DNA of 64,000 nucleotides from an uncultured Candidatus Saccharibacteria bacterium (GCA_946530965.1 CAMNAK010000001.1:1-64000), one strand, 5' to 3'. Counted from the first letter of the stretch, positions 27,469-36,362 are shown. A program made the numbers and translations. The notes: generated by a model from the sequence alone, not told the origin.

Positions 27469-28577
27469 AGACGGAGCCTCCAAACGGTTAGTGCGAAACA
27501 AATAATTGAAACAATGCCAACGATTAGGAATACTGCTGGGCTATCTTTAAGAACTAGGCTGCCTTCTGTCTGGTGTTTTGCGGCATCCTCTTCGAGAATC
27601 CTGGTTACGACTTCTTTAGCTTTGGCGCTATCTGAAATAGCACCTCTTCTTGCGCTGTATTCTTCGTATGATTCTTTGTCGTAATCCCAAGGCTCAATGA
27701 AGGCATTTAGGGCATAATAACTACCACCTGTATCTAGAACGGCATTCTTGAAGCTTGCGTTGGTAACATAGGTGCTCTCGTTACCTTCGCTAGACCAGTC
27801 TGCGGGGTTAAAGCCGTAAGCTATAATCCCGTAACGTTTGGCGAGGTTGAGGGCTTTATGAATACTTTCGCCGTCATGCCTGCCGGTTTCTTCGTCGCCA
27901 AAGCCAGTGTTGTCATAGTTATCTGTAATAACGATCAAGGATCTTGAGCGTTTTTCATCAAGCTTCGTGAAGTCTTGCACGCAGCCAACGACGCCTTCAA
28001 GAACGTTCGTCGAGCCACCTACTGCATCTGCGTATCTGTTTAGCATTGGATAGCTGTCGTAGGAATAAGTGGCACTGCTGTCGTATTTGGCTAGATTCTT
28101 TATGAAATCTTTGGTAGCTTCGTAATCATTATTGAGTGGCAAAATTTGTGCGTGATGGGTACCAAAGATTGAAATACCGATGCGCTGACCTTGTAATTCG
28201 TCGACCATATCGGCAAAAACGCCAAGCGCAGCGGCGTCGGCTTCGTACATTGAGCCACTAATGTCAAGGCAGAGCAAAATATCGCGGTCGTTCTGTTCGT
28301 TCTTCTCGTAGTCCGCAATCACTGGGCGAGAGCTAAGAATCGTGCAAGAAACTAGCGCAATAGCAAGGAAAACAAAGCAGAGCGAAAGTAGTAGCCTATA
28401 AATGCTTTTTGCTTTCTTATATTCTGGAAGATTGCGGATTGCTTCGGTATGGCTAATGAGGGTGGCTTTGGTGTCGATCCCGTTTTTCTTGGATAATTTC
28501 TTGAAACGCAAAACCGAAATAATGATAGTTAGTGCGAGTACAACTAAGATAAGGATAAATAGGAAGTTATATCTCAT
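27465..28577 (-). CDS. von Willebrand A membrane protein (BatA-like)
   Basis: 370 residues: helix near the N-terminus (about 3-22), second helix (about 60-80), vWA domain with intact MIDAS DISGSM, VITDNYDNTG and a C-terminal helix (about 348-366). It ends in TGA, shared with the next gene's ATG (ATGA), and its ATG overlaps the previous stop codon. That TGA is direct evidence that UGA is a stop codon here. Role as for BatA of MoxR operons. Confidence 0.86.
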   Translation of the reverse strand: MRYNFLFILILVVLALTIIISVLRFKKLSKKNGIDTKATLISHTEAIRNLPEYKKAKSIYRLLLSLCFVFLAIALVSCTILSSRPVIADYEKNEQNDRDILLCLDISGSMYEADAAALGVFADMVDELQGQRIGISIFGTHHAQILPLNNDYEATKDFIKNLAKYDSSATYSYDSYPMLNRYADAVGGSTNVLEGVVGCVQDFTKLDEKRSRSLIVITDNYDNTGFGDEETGRHDGESIHKALNLAKRYGIIAYGFNPADWSSEGNESTYVTNASFKNAVLDTGGSYYALNAFIEPWDYDKESYEEYSARRGAISDSAKAKEVVTRILEEDAAKHQTEGSLVLKDSPAVFLIVGIVSIICFALTVWRLRL

Positions 28578-29053
28578 TATTGTGCCCCTATAAGATTCTT
28601 AGCGTTAGTTGCAGATTCGGAAACGTTGCCTTTTTCGAGCATGTCAAACTCGCTTGGATAAAATTGCTCAATCATGCTTGTAAGGTCTGCAAAACGAGAT
28701 TTCTTTAAATCTCCAAGAGTCATAACGTCTGTGTGGATACCGTGAAGTTCACAGAAGAATAAACGGGTTAGCAGACTAATCTGCTGGTGCGCAACAGAGC
28801 TCTTGGAAAGGCCTTGAGCGTGCTCATTCTCGGCCTGAGAAATAAGGGCGAGATATTTTTGCTTGAGTTCGTCTTTATTAATAATCTTTGGCGGTAGCTG
28901 CTTGAGTGTAGCGAGGTTTTTGATAACTTTCTTGCGGGTTACAAAGAAAATTAGGAAATACATCAAAACAATCAAGAAAACACAGATAAGACCAAAAAGA
29001 AGCCATATCCATTTGTAACTAATCGGACCGTAGAAATTATCGCTTCCTTGCAT
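28577..29053 (-). CDS. membrane protein of the MoxR operon, DUF4381-like position
   Basis: 158 residues with one helix (about 14-37) and a soluble helical C-terminal region (LTRLFFCELHGIHTDVMTLGDL). Position between DUF58 and vWA genes is where DUF4381-type proteins often lie in MoxR operons; sequence similarity was not established. It overlaps the DUF58 gene by 17 nt and the next by 1 nt, so translation is likely coupled. Confidence 0.68.
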   Translation of the reverse strand: MQGSDNFYGPISYKWIWLLFGLICVFLIVLMYFLIFFVTRKKVIKNLATLKQLPPKIINKDELKQKYLALISQAENEHAQGLSKSSVAHQQISLLTRLFFCELHGIHTDVMTLGDLKKSRFADLTSMIEQFYPSEFDMLEKGNVSESATNAKNLIGAQ

Positions 29054-29927
29054 TCTTTTGTTCCTCTAACATATTTACAATATTCGTAACCGCGGTTTCT
29101 GAGCTATCTACGAAGCAACTCGTGATGCCTAGGTGGCGTAGATTCTTCGTGATTGCGGCCTTTTGCTTTTCGCGGTAAGCTTGCTCGGCCTTTGCGACGC
29201 TCTTGCTTGATCGCATGAAGCTCGGCAGTCTAACGAGCCCATCAATATCTTTTGTATCATGCTTTTTGAGCTTGCTATCAGTAAGCGGTGCGTCCTCGAC
29301 GAGAATAAACATGATTTCGTGTCTTGCGAGTAATTTGCGAAGTAGTTCCATGTCTTGCTTCTCGGCGCTTTCTGGATCGGTAATAATTACAAAAGTTTTG
29401 CGCTCACGGTTGCCTTTGTTAGCGTATTGTAAGACTGAAGCAAGGTCGCCATCGGCAGATTCAAACTTAGGGGCTTTGGCATAGCTGTTTAGGAAGTTCT
29501 CGGCATTGGCGCGATTTTCTTTGAGCGGGAAGCGCTTGTTCTCGGCATGATTGCCATAGACCATGCCAACAAGGTCGGAGTGATTAATCCCAATGTAGGC
29601 CATAACGCCAGCGCAGAAAGTTGCAACTTCGGCCTTGCTTTCGCCGCTTGGCGCCAAGGTTGCCATGTTGCGGCCACTGTCGGCAATAATCATGATGTTT
29701 CTCTTGCGAATGGCAATGTAGCGGCGAATCATGACGCCTCTTGAGCGCGCAGAAGCTTTCCAGTCGATATCCTTAACGTCATCGCCAGGGATATATTCGC
29801 GCAAATCATCAAAATCCATGCTACGACCCTTAAATACAGAGCCGTAATTGCCCGTCAGAATGGAGCGCGTGCGACGACGCGAATAAATATCCATTCTTTT
29901 TTGAACTTTTGCGAGATAGCTAGGCAT
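29037..29927 (-). CDS. DUF58 domain protein
   Basis: 296 residues. The DUF58 signature REYIPGDDVKDIDWKASAR is intact (about 43-61), and a vWA-like half follows in which the MIDAS is altered to DSGRNM. DUF58 proteins nearly always pair with MoxR ATPases and vWA proteins, as here. No membrane segment. It lies 9 nt after the MoxR gene. Confidence 0.9.
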   Translation of the reverse strand: MPSYLAKVQKRMDIYSRRRTRSILTGNYGSVFKGRSMDFDDLREYIPGDDVKDIDWKASARSRGVMIRRYIAIRKRNIMIIADSGRNMATLAPSGESKAEVATFCAGVMAYIGINHSDLVGMVYGNHAENKRFPLKENRANAENFLNSYAKAPKFESADGDLASVLQYANKGNRERKTFVIITDPESAEKQDMELLRKLLARHEIMFILVEDAPLTDSKLKKHDTKDIDGLVRLPSFMRSSKSVAKAEQAYREKQKAAITKNLRHLGITSCFVDSSETAVTNIVNMLEEQKNARKR

Positions 29928-29936
29928 TAGTTAACC

Positions 29937-31010
29937 CTATGGAGTCTGAACCTTTTCAAAGATTGCATCAATGATAGCTTCTGGATGGATATCATCAGCG
30001 AGTGCTTCGAAGTTTAGAATAATGCGGTGGCGAAGCGCGGCATAGCGTAGCTGCTTGACGTCGTCTGGGGTAACGTAATCGCGACCATTAATGACAGCAA
30101 GCGCACGAGCAACCCGTAAGAGCGCAATGGAACCACGTGGAGAAACGCCATACTCGATGTAATGAGCGAGCTTTGGATCGATGAACTGACCTGGCGTGCG
30201 CGTAATGGAAACGATATTTACGATGTAATTCTTGATAGCATCGTCGACACGAACTGCTGCAGCCTGCTTTTGGAGTGACTGAATATCTGCAAGAGAAACC
30301 TTTTGGTTATCTGCGAGTGGGGAAGTTGTATTGCCGCTAATGATGTAGTTGAGAACCTGCAACTCCTGTTCGCGGGTTGGGTAATCGATAAGGACCTTGA
30401 GTAGGAAGCGGTCAAGCTGAGCCTCTGGAAGCTCGTAAGTGCCTTCCTGCTCGATAGGGTTCTGAGTTGCAAGCACGACAAATGGTTCTGGCATCTTGAA
30501 AATCTGTCCGCCAATAGAAACCTGGCGTTCCTGCATGGCCTCGAGCATGGCGCTCTGAGTCTTTGCGGAGCTACGGTTAATCTCATCAAGCAAGACAAAG
30601 TTGGCATTTACTGGACCAATCTTGGTTTCGAAAGTGCCCTTGGTGTAGTTGTAAATCTGTGTACCAATAATATCGCTTGGAAGAAGATCAGGCGTACACT
30701 GGACGCGGCTAAAGCTACCGTTGGAAGATTCGGCAATCGTCTTTGCGGAAAGAGTCTTAGCAAGACCTGGAACGGATTCCAAGAGAACATGACCTTCAGC
30801 AATAAGAGCAACGATCATAGAAAGGCAGAGCTCATCTTGACCAACGATGCGGCTATGGAAGGCATTCTGGATCTTTGCAACGATTGGATTTGCAGATTGG
30901 GCTGCCGGAGCGGCTGGGGCTGGGGCAGGGGCGACGCCTGGATTTGCGATTGGTCCTGCGGTTGGTAGAGCGCTTGGCGCTGCTTGGTTTTGTATTGGAT
31001 TTTGCTGCAT
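29937..31010 (-). CDS. MoxR family AAA+ ATPase
   Basis: 357 residues. The first ~45 are Pro/Ala-rich and unusual; then the MoxR core: IVGQDELCLSM, Walker A-type LESVPGLAKT, Walker B VLLDEINRSSAKTQSAMLEAMQERQVS, sensor ATQNPIEQEGTYELPEAQLDRF, and the lid domain with VSPRGSIALL. MoxR ATPases act as chaperones that mature or remodel complexes with vWA partners. AAGGAG precedes the ATG. Second gene of the seven-gene operon. Confidence 0.93.
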   Translation of the reverse strand: MQQNPIQNQAAPSALPTAGPIANPGVAPAPAPAAPAAQSANPIVAKIQNAFHSRIVGQDELCLSMIVALIAEGHVLLESVPGLAKTLSAKTIAESSNGSFSRVQCTPDLLPSDIIGTQIYNYTKGTFETKIGPVNANFVLLDEINRSSAKTQSAMLEAMQERQVSIGGQIFKMPEPFVVLATQNPIEQEGTYELPEAQLDRFLLKVLIDYPTREQELQVLNYIISGNTTSPLADNQKVSLADIQSLQKQAAAVRVDDAIKNYIVNIVSITRTPGQFIDPKLAHYIEYGVSPRGSIALLRVARALAVINGRDYVTPDDVKQLRYAALRHRIILNFEALADDIHPEAIIDAIFEKVQTP

Positions 31011-31019
31011 GTTACTCCT

Positions 31020-31682
31020 TTATGCCCAGTAGAGGCTTACGTTATTTGCTAGTTGAATTTTTTGTTCGTCGCTATACTGATCTGGTTGATCAAAGTAGTG
31101 CGCGTCGTCGAAGATTGAATTCGATAAAACATCGAGATAGGTTACGCCGTCGGTATCGATATGGAATTTATCCGAAACGCTTGAGGTGATGTTCCCGACC
31201 GCTCCGCTAACCGATCGCGGTTTGTATGGTTTTAAGATGTCGAGCGCGATTTGGATTTGGAAGCTATCTCGTAAGATGTCTGATGTTAAGAAGATGTGTC
31301 GGTCGTTAAAGATTTGTTTATCAAAGTTCGGATTCGGGTCTTGCTTGGCGTTGATTTTTGAGAATGCTACACGTTTACCTTCCTCGACTACGCTAGCGAA
31401 GTTCATCGTAATATATTCGTATTCGCTTTGAGTTATCTCTGGGTTTAGGACAAAGTTTCCGGTTTGTGTGACGGCGCCAAGCTTTCTAGTGATTACATAA
31501 GGGTCATCGACAGTTTCGTATTGCATGATATAGACATAGCCATGCAGCTGTGCGGCGAGCTCAATGCAGGATAACAGACCGCTTTCTTTGAGACAAAAAA
31601 CAATCGCTTCCTGGTCTTTGTAATATGGCTCAAGGCGCTCGGCTAGCTGATCGCCCACCGACTGCCGATTTGGATAAAACAT
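31020..31682 (-). CDS. phosphoribosyltransferase-like protein
   Basis: 220 residues. FYPNRQSVGDQLAERLEPYY, then a hydrophobic strand IVFCLKESGLLSCIELA and IFLTSDILRDSFQIQIALDIL, follow the order of a type I phosphoribosyltransferase fold (N-terminal FxxR-AG-xLA, loop, PRPP-binding strand). The PRPP-site acidic pair is not canonical (TSDILRDS), so it may bind rather than convert a nucleotide. It is the first gene of the MoxR operon, with TAAAAT 7 nt before its ATG. Assignment is tentative. Confidence 0.6.
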   Translation of the reverse strand: MFYPNRQSVGDQLAERLEPYYKDQEAIVFCLKESGLLSCIELAAQLHGYVYIMQYETVDDPYVITRKLGAVTQTGNFVLNPEITQSEYEYITMNFASVVEEGKRVAFSKINAKQDPNPNFDKQIFNDRHIFLTSDILRDSFQIQIALDILKPYKPRSVSGAVGNITSSVSDKFHIDTDGVTYLDVLSNSIFDDAHYFDQPDQYSDEQKIQLANNVSLYWA

Positions 31683-31754
31683 TAATTAAATTTTAGCATA
31701 AGCGAGACTAATTTTGGATGTTTATCCCGCCCGTGACAAAATTTCAAAATATTA

Positions 31755-31760
31755 TATAAT
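31755..31760 (+). promoter_or_regulatory. -10 box of leaderless mnmA promoter
   Basis: GTGACA, 16 nt, TATAAT; TATAAT ends 6 nt before the mnmA ATG, so the transcript should start at the start codon. Confidence 0.72.
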
Positions 31761-31766
31761 ATAGAT

Positions 31767-32795
31767 ATGAGTAAAGTTTTTCTAGGTATGTCTGGTGGCG
31801 TCGATTCTGCGGTTTCGGCTTATCTTTTGCGCGAAGCTGGTCATGAAGTAATTGGCGTCTATATGAAAAACTGGTCCAAAAACTTGCCTGGCATGAAATG
31901 TCCATGGGCGGAAGATTTGGCTGACGCAAAGCGTACTGCTGTAAAGCTCGGCCTAGATTTTCGCGTCTTCGATTTCGAGACGGAATATAAACAAAAAGTT
32001 GTAGACTACATGATTGCCGAATATAAAAAGGGCAACACTCCAAACCCAGATATTATGTGCAATCAGGAAATCAAGTTTAAGCTCTTTGCCGAGATGGCTT
32101 TCGAGCAGGGTGCCGAGATGATTGCGACTGGTCATTATGCTCAGACTGACGGCAAAAATCTTCTTCGCGCCGTTGATGAAAATAAGGATCAAACCTATTT
32201 CTTGTATCGCATTTCTGAAGATATTATTCCAAAATGCATTTTCCCGGTTGGTGGCATGGAAAAACCTGCCGTAAAGAAGCTTGCTGAAGATGTTGGCCTA
32301 GCAGTTGCGCACAAGTCTGAATCTATGGGTGTTTGTTTTGTTGGTGAAGCAAATATGAAGGATTTCTTGGGCGAATTTGTCGAGACAAAGCCAGGCGAAA
32401 TTCGCGAGCTCGAAACCGATAAGAAGCTTGGTATGCATGACGGCGCCATCTTCTATACGCTCGGTCAGCGCCATGGTCTTGGCCTAAAGACCGGCTTGCC
32501 ATACTACGTTGTAAAGAAAGATATGGATCAGAATATCGTCTATGTCTCGCAGAACCTCAACTCTCTTTCTCTCTGGAAGAAAGAAATTAAACTCAAAGAT
32601 ATTATTATTCGCGGCGAGCATGATTTGTCAAAGCTTCAGGCACGCATTCGTCATCGCGCTCCACTTGTAGATGCTTCTCTAGATAAAGAATCTGGAATTC
32701 TTACTTTCGCCGAAGAACAAAAATCTCTCACTCCTGGCCAGAGCGTCGTTCTCTATGACGGCGATATCTGTGTGGGTGGCGGAATTATCGACTAA
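31767..32795 (+). CDS. mnmA: tRNA 2-thiouridine(34) synthase MnmA
   Basis: 342 residues. PP-loop SGGVDS (about 8-13), the catalytic Cys98 ([12 protein letters not shown]) and partner Cys190 (SMGVCFVGE), and the C-terminal barrel with [10 protein letters not shown]. It puts sulfur on C2 of U34 in tRNA Lys/Glu/Gln, with sulfur relayed from a cysteine desulfurase such as the one at 24511. It is leaderless, divergent from the MoxR operon, and overlaps the convergent DUF1653 gene by 4 nt at the 3' ends. Confidence 0.94.
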   Translation: MSKVFLGMSGGVDSAVSAYLLREAGHEVIGVYMKNWSKNLPGMKCPWAEDLADAKRTAVKLGLDFRVFDFETEYKQKVVDYMIAEYKKGNTPNPDIMCNQEIKFKLFAEMAFEQGAEMIATGHYAQTDGKNLLRAVDENKDQTYFLYRISEDIIPKCIFPVGGMEKPAVKKLAEDVGLAVAHKSESMGVCFVGEANMKDFLGEFVETKPGEIRELETDKKLGMHDGAIFYTLGQRHGLGLKTGLPYYVVKKDMDQNIVYVSQNLNSLSLWKKEIKLKDIIIRGEHDLSKLQARIRHRAPLVDASLDKESGILTFAEEQKSLTPGQSVVLYDGDICVGGGIID

Positions 32796-33043
32796 GATTT
32801 CTTTGCGACGCTTTTGATAGTCTGCAACTCGAAGCGATATTTTTGCTTGACCTCTGGATATTTTTCGTGGTCAACCTCGCTAAGGAACATCTCGCGTGGG
32901 CGTGCCCAAAGTTCGCCCTTGCCATAGAGCTGACGATAAATAACTAACTCTTCCTCGGTCTCGGAATATTTTGCCACGTCAACAACAAGATAATGGTCAC
33001 CCTTGAAATGTTTGTAAACGCCATTGATTACTAATTTGTTCAT
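32792..33043 (-). CDS. DUF1653 protein
   Basis: 83 residues matching the DUF1653 pattern: [34 protein letters not shown] followed in order by W-A-R-P and MF, all within one small beta domain. These short proteins have no proven function. GGAGG lies 4 nt before the ATG. Its end overlaps mnmA by 4 nt on the opposite strand. Confidence 0.88.
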   Translation of the reverse strand: MNKLVINGVYKHFKGDHYLVVDVAKYSETEEELVIYRQLYGKGELWARPREMFLSEVDHEKYPEVKQKYRFELQTIKSVAKKS

Positions 33044-33097
33044 AAAACCTCCGCAAATTTATGGCTTAAGTATAGCATAGCGCCATAATACTAATAC

Positions 33098-33126
33098 TAG
33101 ACAAAAACGCCTGTTCGTTATATAAT
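33098..33126 (+). promoter_or_regulatory. promoter of the 33188 gene
   Basis: TAGACA, 17 nt, TATAAT. Confidence 0.75.
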
Positions 33127-33141
33127 ATGCCAGATATCCTT

Positions 33142-33182
33142 CACCTCCGAACAGGGGGAAATCTAATATCAGACAGGAGGGG
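33142..33182 (+). promoter_or_regulatory. leader hairpin that can mask the ribosome-binding site
   Basis: CACCTCC (33142-33148) can pair with the Shine-Dalgarno GGAGGGG (33176-33182), closing a 27-nt loop just upstream of the ATG at 33188. Seen as complementarity; regulation is inferred. Confidence 0.5.
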
Positions 33183-33187
33183 ATAGT

Positions 33188-33715
33188 ATGAACCTTAGCA
33201 AGTGTGATTGCAGAGAAACCATCAACCAGATGTACGAGTTCGGCGAAAGTTTTCGCATTTTGGGCCTTTACCTAAAGGGTCAGACGAATCCCTTTTGGGA
33301 CGAACTGTACATGCAGGCAGTAAGTGCTTTCGAGAGACGTTCCGCGGGACTAATGCTCGCCATGATCAAGCGCCTATCAAAGAGTCTGCCCGAAATGACG
33401 AGTCCGTACCAGAGATGTCAGAAAATTATTGCTCTTGCCGACAAAATCGACGATTTTGACAATAGTTTTCATGACGATCGGCTCTATGCGGCCGCCTGTC
33501 TGTCTTATGTAAGCGGCCAGGCCTTCAATGCGACAATGCACTCGTCAATCGGATCGACTCAGCTTAGCATGACAATGCTGAAGAACTTCCGTGAGTTTAC
33601 GGAGGAAGATTATCGCTATGCGAAGCATTATCTCGGCAGTAACGAGCTTTCCTTAAAGCACGGCGCGTCCGAGCTCAAGGCTTATGTTGGCTTGCTTGAT
33701 GCTATCTTTGCATAG
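33188..33715 (+). CDS. unknown soluble protein (accessory)
   Basis: 175 residues, mostly helical, no membrane segment or signal peptide, two early Cys (KCDC). No known family was recognised. Its Pro codons are CCC, CCG and CCT, unlike the core genes that favour CCA. It has a strong promoter, a ~60-nt leader with a possible SD-masking hairpin, GGAGGGG, and its own terminator. That expression pattern is shared with 34614, 46391(-), 53616 and 62741. Confidence 0.68.
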   Translation: MNLSKCDCRETINQMYEFGESFRILGLYLKGQTNPFWDELYMQAVSAFERRSAGLMLAMIKRLSKSLPEMTSPYQRCQKIIALADKIDDFDNSFHDDRLYAAACLSYVSGQAFNATMHSSIGSTQLSMTMLKNFREFTEEDYRYAKHYLGSNELSLKHGASELKAYVGLLDAIFA

Positions 33716-33726
33716 AACTCTGCACG

Positions 33727-33757
33727 GTCCTCCTGGAAACAGGAGGACTTTTTCTTT
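33727..33757 (+). terminator. terminator
   Basis: GTCCTCCT / AGGAGGAC stem followed by T5. Confidence 0.9.
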
Positions 33758-33800
33758 TTACGGCGCTCCGCCGGCCCGCCTATTTTTTCTTATGTAGCCT

Positions 33801-33890
33801 TTAGCTTGCAAAATTTGCAAGTTTTAACAGATGAATCAATATTGATATAGCGTATTAGCTTGCAGAAAATGCAAGCTAAAGCATACGTAT
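33801..33890. repeat. dispersed double-hairpin repeat, copy 1
   Basis: Hairpin CTTGC-N7-GCAAG (33805-33821), a ~33-nt middle, then TTAGCTTGC-N7-GCAAGCTAA (33855-33879) and GCATACG. Same orientation as the 56440 copy; inverted relative to 51801 and 62505. The rest of the 33760-34033 spacer holds a CATTATTT / AAATAATG inverted repeat and a weak GCTCA / TGAGC hairpin with T6 (about 33994-34015), and nothing coding. Confidence 0.8.
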
Positions 33891-34033
33891 TCGGAAGAGT
33901 TCTCTAGTGAGCATTATTTGTAAAACTAATACTGTTTGCGGCTACTAGCGTTAAATAATGAAAAAGTACTCACCTCTGTTGTGTTCTGCTCATGCTTGAG
34001 CTATTTTTTGATAATTCGAATAATTGAACTATT

Positions 34034-34465
34034 ATGAGAAGATTTGCATCGGGCAACAATTTAAAACGCTTCCTTCTAGATGAAAATATCTATTTTAATA
34101 GTAAGCAAATTAGGAGATTGCTGAATATTGACGAATCTTGTTTAAGTCGACATCTGAAACGCGTCTTAATAATCCCCGGTTGTCAATCGGAAATCATGCA
34201 CGTTATATACAACAATCCAAAAAGAAAGCCTCGCGAACGACGATTATTGAAGCATTACAATCTAAACACGGTTGCAGCTATTGCTTATCGAATAAACAAT
34301 AGTGCTAGCAGGGAATTCCTCGGTTATTATCATCGGGTTCTACTTAGCCTGCATCAGCGCATTGCTGGACCCAATTATCAAATTCCAATAACTCTAACCG
34401 CTCATGAATTTCAAGCCTTTGCAAATAGATATACGCCTCAGTATATAACCGATGCGCTCGATTAA
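34034..34465 (+). CDS. RhuM-like protein (short)
   Basis: 143 residues. An N-terminal helix-turn-helix-like segment (FNSKQIRRLLNIDESCLSRHL) is followed by YNLNTVAAIAYRINNSASREFL, the central motif of RhuM-family proteins (YNLD-I-VGYRVNS-FR). The full family is about twice as long, so this is a short or degenerate relative. RhuM proteins are often linked to toxin-antitoxin or phage-defence loci; no partner is visible. The A/T-rich composition differs from neighbours, suggesting transfer. No Shine-Dalgarno site. Confidence 0.6.
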   Translation: MRRFASGNNLKRFLLDENIYFNSKQIRRLLNIDESCLSRHLKRVLIIPGCQSEIMHVIYNNPKRKPRERRLLKHYNLNTVAAIAYRINNSASREFLGYYHRVLLSLHQRIAGPNYQIPITLTAHEFQAFANRYTPQYITDALD

Positions 34466-34478
34466 AACTGGGGTAGTT

Positions 34479-34507
34479 TTGTATATTATGAAATAATATG
34501 GTATACT
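34479..34507 (+). promoter_or_regulatory. promoter of the 34614 gene
   Basis: TTGTAT, 17 nt, TATACT. Confidence 0.7.
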
Positions 34508-34548
34508 TCACAAGTAGTCCGACAAGGGCTTTGTTCGTTTATAAATCT

Positions 34549-34602
34549 GTTTTAGATTTGAATCTGGGCATAAACTCTGTGCCTGGAAAAAATCTAAAAC
34601 AG
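34549..34602 (+). promoter_or_regulatory. leader hairpin abutting the ribosome-binding site
   Basis: TCTGTTTTAGATT (about 34549-34561) is complementary to AATCTAAAACAGA (34590-34602). The 3' arm runs into the Shine-Dalgarno AGAGG of the gene at 34614. A 13-bp stem this close should affect ribosome access. Confidence 0.65.
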
Positions 34603-34613
34603 AGGTGTTGTTT

Positions 34614-35630
34614 ATGCAAAATGAGGTACGTAGTGGCGGCAATTCGTCCCCGACTAGCAGCGCATCGCCGATCCGTAAGTCTTTCGTGGCGTTCCGCCTC
34701 GCAAAGGCGGCAAACGAGGTCGTAATTCGTGCACTCGAGGGTCGTTTCGAACCCAAGGTTTCCAGTCTGGTCCTGTTCGAATTCGGCAAGCTTTTGTCCG
34801 AATCCATTCAGCATCTTCCGGAGGGTGAGTTTGCTCTCGGTAAGAGCTTCTACGAAACCGGCGAGATCGTAACCAATATCGAAAACAAGCATACAACCTA
34901 TCCGAGCCTTGGCGCTTATGTTGAGACTCTGGAGGTTGGCCAGCCTGATCCTTGCGAAAGCGAAATCGAGCTCAAGGCTATCTGTCATTCTCTGGCAAAG
35001 AGTTTTGTGGATAACGGTATCGATAGCTGCCCGAGCGAACAGGCTTTGGTTGATGCTTGTTTGGGCGGCGTGAACTTCCCTGATGTCCAGCGCTGTCTTG
35101 AGCGCGCATTCTGCGAGGCAAAAGAGAAGAGCATCTTCGACAAGGTTCTCTATGACGCAATGGATACGTATCACACGACCTTTACAGTGCGTGTCCTGGA
35201 CAAGTTCGGCGATAGTTTTCCTGAGGATACTTGGGCAAACCACGCTTACGAAATGATGCCTTTTGGTCTTGCTCCGGCAGATACGGTGGCAGCGATCTAT
35301 TCGGGATTTCTCCCGCTTTTGCTCTATGCGAACGTAAGTCCCGACAGACAGGAATTCTTTACTTTCAGAATCGAGAGCGGACGCGAAAAAATCCGTCAGC
35401 TCACTGGTGGCGCAGTAAGAAGCGCCTCGTGTGAATCTCTGAACAAGTTCAGAAAATTCCTCGAGGAAGATACGGACAAACTTGTTCCGTATTTTACACC
35501 GAGCCTGAAGAGCGTAATTAAGAGTCAGCCTGCGAGCTTCCCGCTCACGATTGCTATCATCGGCAACCTTTGGCCTGATTCTATCGAAGACGGAGTTGCT
35601 TCGTTCGTGGCAGAAATGATTGACCGCTAA
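34614..35630 (+). CDS. unknown soluble protein (accessory)
   Basis: 338 residues, no membrane segment, helical, a Ser-rich start. No known family was recognised. I found no CCA among its roughly 18 Pro codons, against the CCA preference of core genes such as rnj and gpmI, so it differs in codon use. The start is the ATG at 34614; a GTG 9 nt upstream lies against the AGAGG site and is rejected. It has its own promoter, a long leader hairpin and a terminator. Confidence 0.72.
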   Translation: MQNEVRSGGNSSPTSSASPIRKSFVAFRLAKAANEVVIRALEGRFEPKVSSLVLFEFGKLLSESIQHLPEGEFALGKSFYETGEIVTNIENKHTTYPSLGAYVETLEVGQPDPCESEIELKAICHSLAKSFVDNGIDSCPSEQALVDACLGGVNFPDVQRCLERAFCEAKEKSIFDKVLYDAMDTYHTTFTVRVLDKFGDSFPEDTWANHAYEMMPFGLAPADTVAAIYSGFLPLLLYANVSPDRQEFFTFRIESGREKIRQLTGGAVRSASCESLNKFRKFLEEDTDKLVPYFTPSLKSVIKSQPASFPLTIAIIGNLWPDSIEDGVASFVAEMIDR

Positions 35631-35657
35631 GTCAAAACCTCACGTACATTCAAAAAT

Positions 35658-35688
35658 GCGGTCACCGCTTTGGTGGCCGCTTTTTTAT
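35658..35688 (+). terminator. terminator
   Basis: GCGGTCACC / GGTGGCCGC stem followed by T6. Confidence 0.9.
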
Positions 35689-35690
35689 GC

Positions 35691-36233
35691 TTAGTATTGG
35701 ATTCCGTAGTCTACGTCTTGAAGCTTGTCCGGTGCCAGGGTTTTAATAATCTCTCTGGCAAAATCTACGGAGCTATTCATGGCGCGACCAGTGATAATAT
35801 TGCCGTCGTGAGCAAAAGACTCGCCGGTATAATTACCGCCAAACTCTGGGCTTTCGAAGCCAGGGAAGCAAGTATAATTCTTGCCGCTTAGAATGCCATT
35901 TTTGCCAAAAACGGTAGGTGCGGCACAGATGGCACAACAGAGTTTGCCTTCGTTATTTAGCTGTTTGATGAAATCGCAGAGTGGGGCAAAATTACCTAGA
36001 TTTTCGCTACCTTTAGTGCCGCCAGGGAGAATCACGGCTTCGCAGGTATCCTTCTCGTTCTCGAAGTCGCTCCAGTTTCCGTCGCATTTTACAACTACGC
36101 CGTGTGAGCTCAAAACATCTTTTGAATCAGTAATAGAGAAACTCTTAATATCTAGTCTTGCGCGGCGAAGTAGATCAATCTGAGTGAGCGCCTCGCAAAC
36201 TTCAAAACCTTCAGCTAAAAATATTGCAATCAT
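35691..36233 (-). CDS. DJ-1/PfpI family protein
   Basis: 180 residues of the DJ-1/ThiJ/PfpI fold: AIFLAEGFE at the start, ILPGGTKGSENL, and the nucleophile elbow CCAICAAPTVFG with Cys103, then GRAMNSSVDFA. DJ-1-like proteins act as glyoxalases, deglycases, chaperones or peptidases; which one is open. The start is the ATG with AAAGGG upstream; an extra 20-residue frame before it is rejected. It is divergent from the alarmone synthetase gene. Confidence 0.9.
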   Translation of the reverse strand: MIAIFLAEGFEVCEALTQIDLLRRARLDIKSFSITDSKDVLSSHGVVVKCDGNWSDFENEKDTCEAVILPGGTKGSENLGNFAPLCDFIKQLNNEGKLCCAICAAPTVFGKNGILSGKNYTCFPGFESPEFGGNYTGESFAHDGNIITGRAMNSSVDFAREIIKTLAPDKLQDVDYGIQY

Positions 36234-36293
36234 AATAACCCTTTCAGTACTTTTTCTGTATCTATTATACAAGGTCAAAATCCTTATCAGCAC

Positions 36294-36322
36294 TTGACTA
36301 CATAAGCGTTATCTGATATAAT
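36294..36322 (+). promoter_or_regulatory. consensus promoter upstream of the alarmone synthetase
   Basis: TTGACT, 17 nt, TATAAT; leader of about 65 nt. Confidence 0.85.
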
Positions 36323-36362
36323 ATATAGGTTATTTCTGCTTCGGTAGCAAGGAGCAGTCTTA

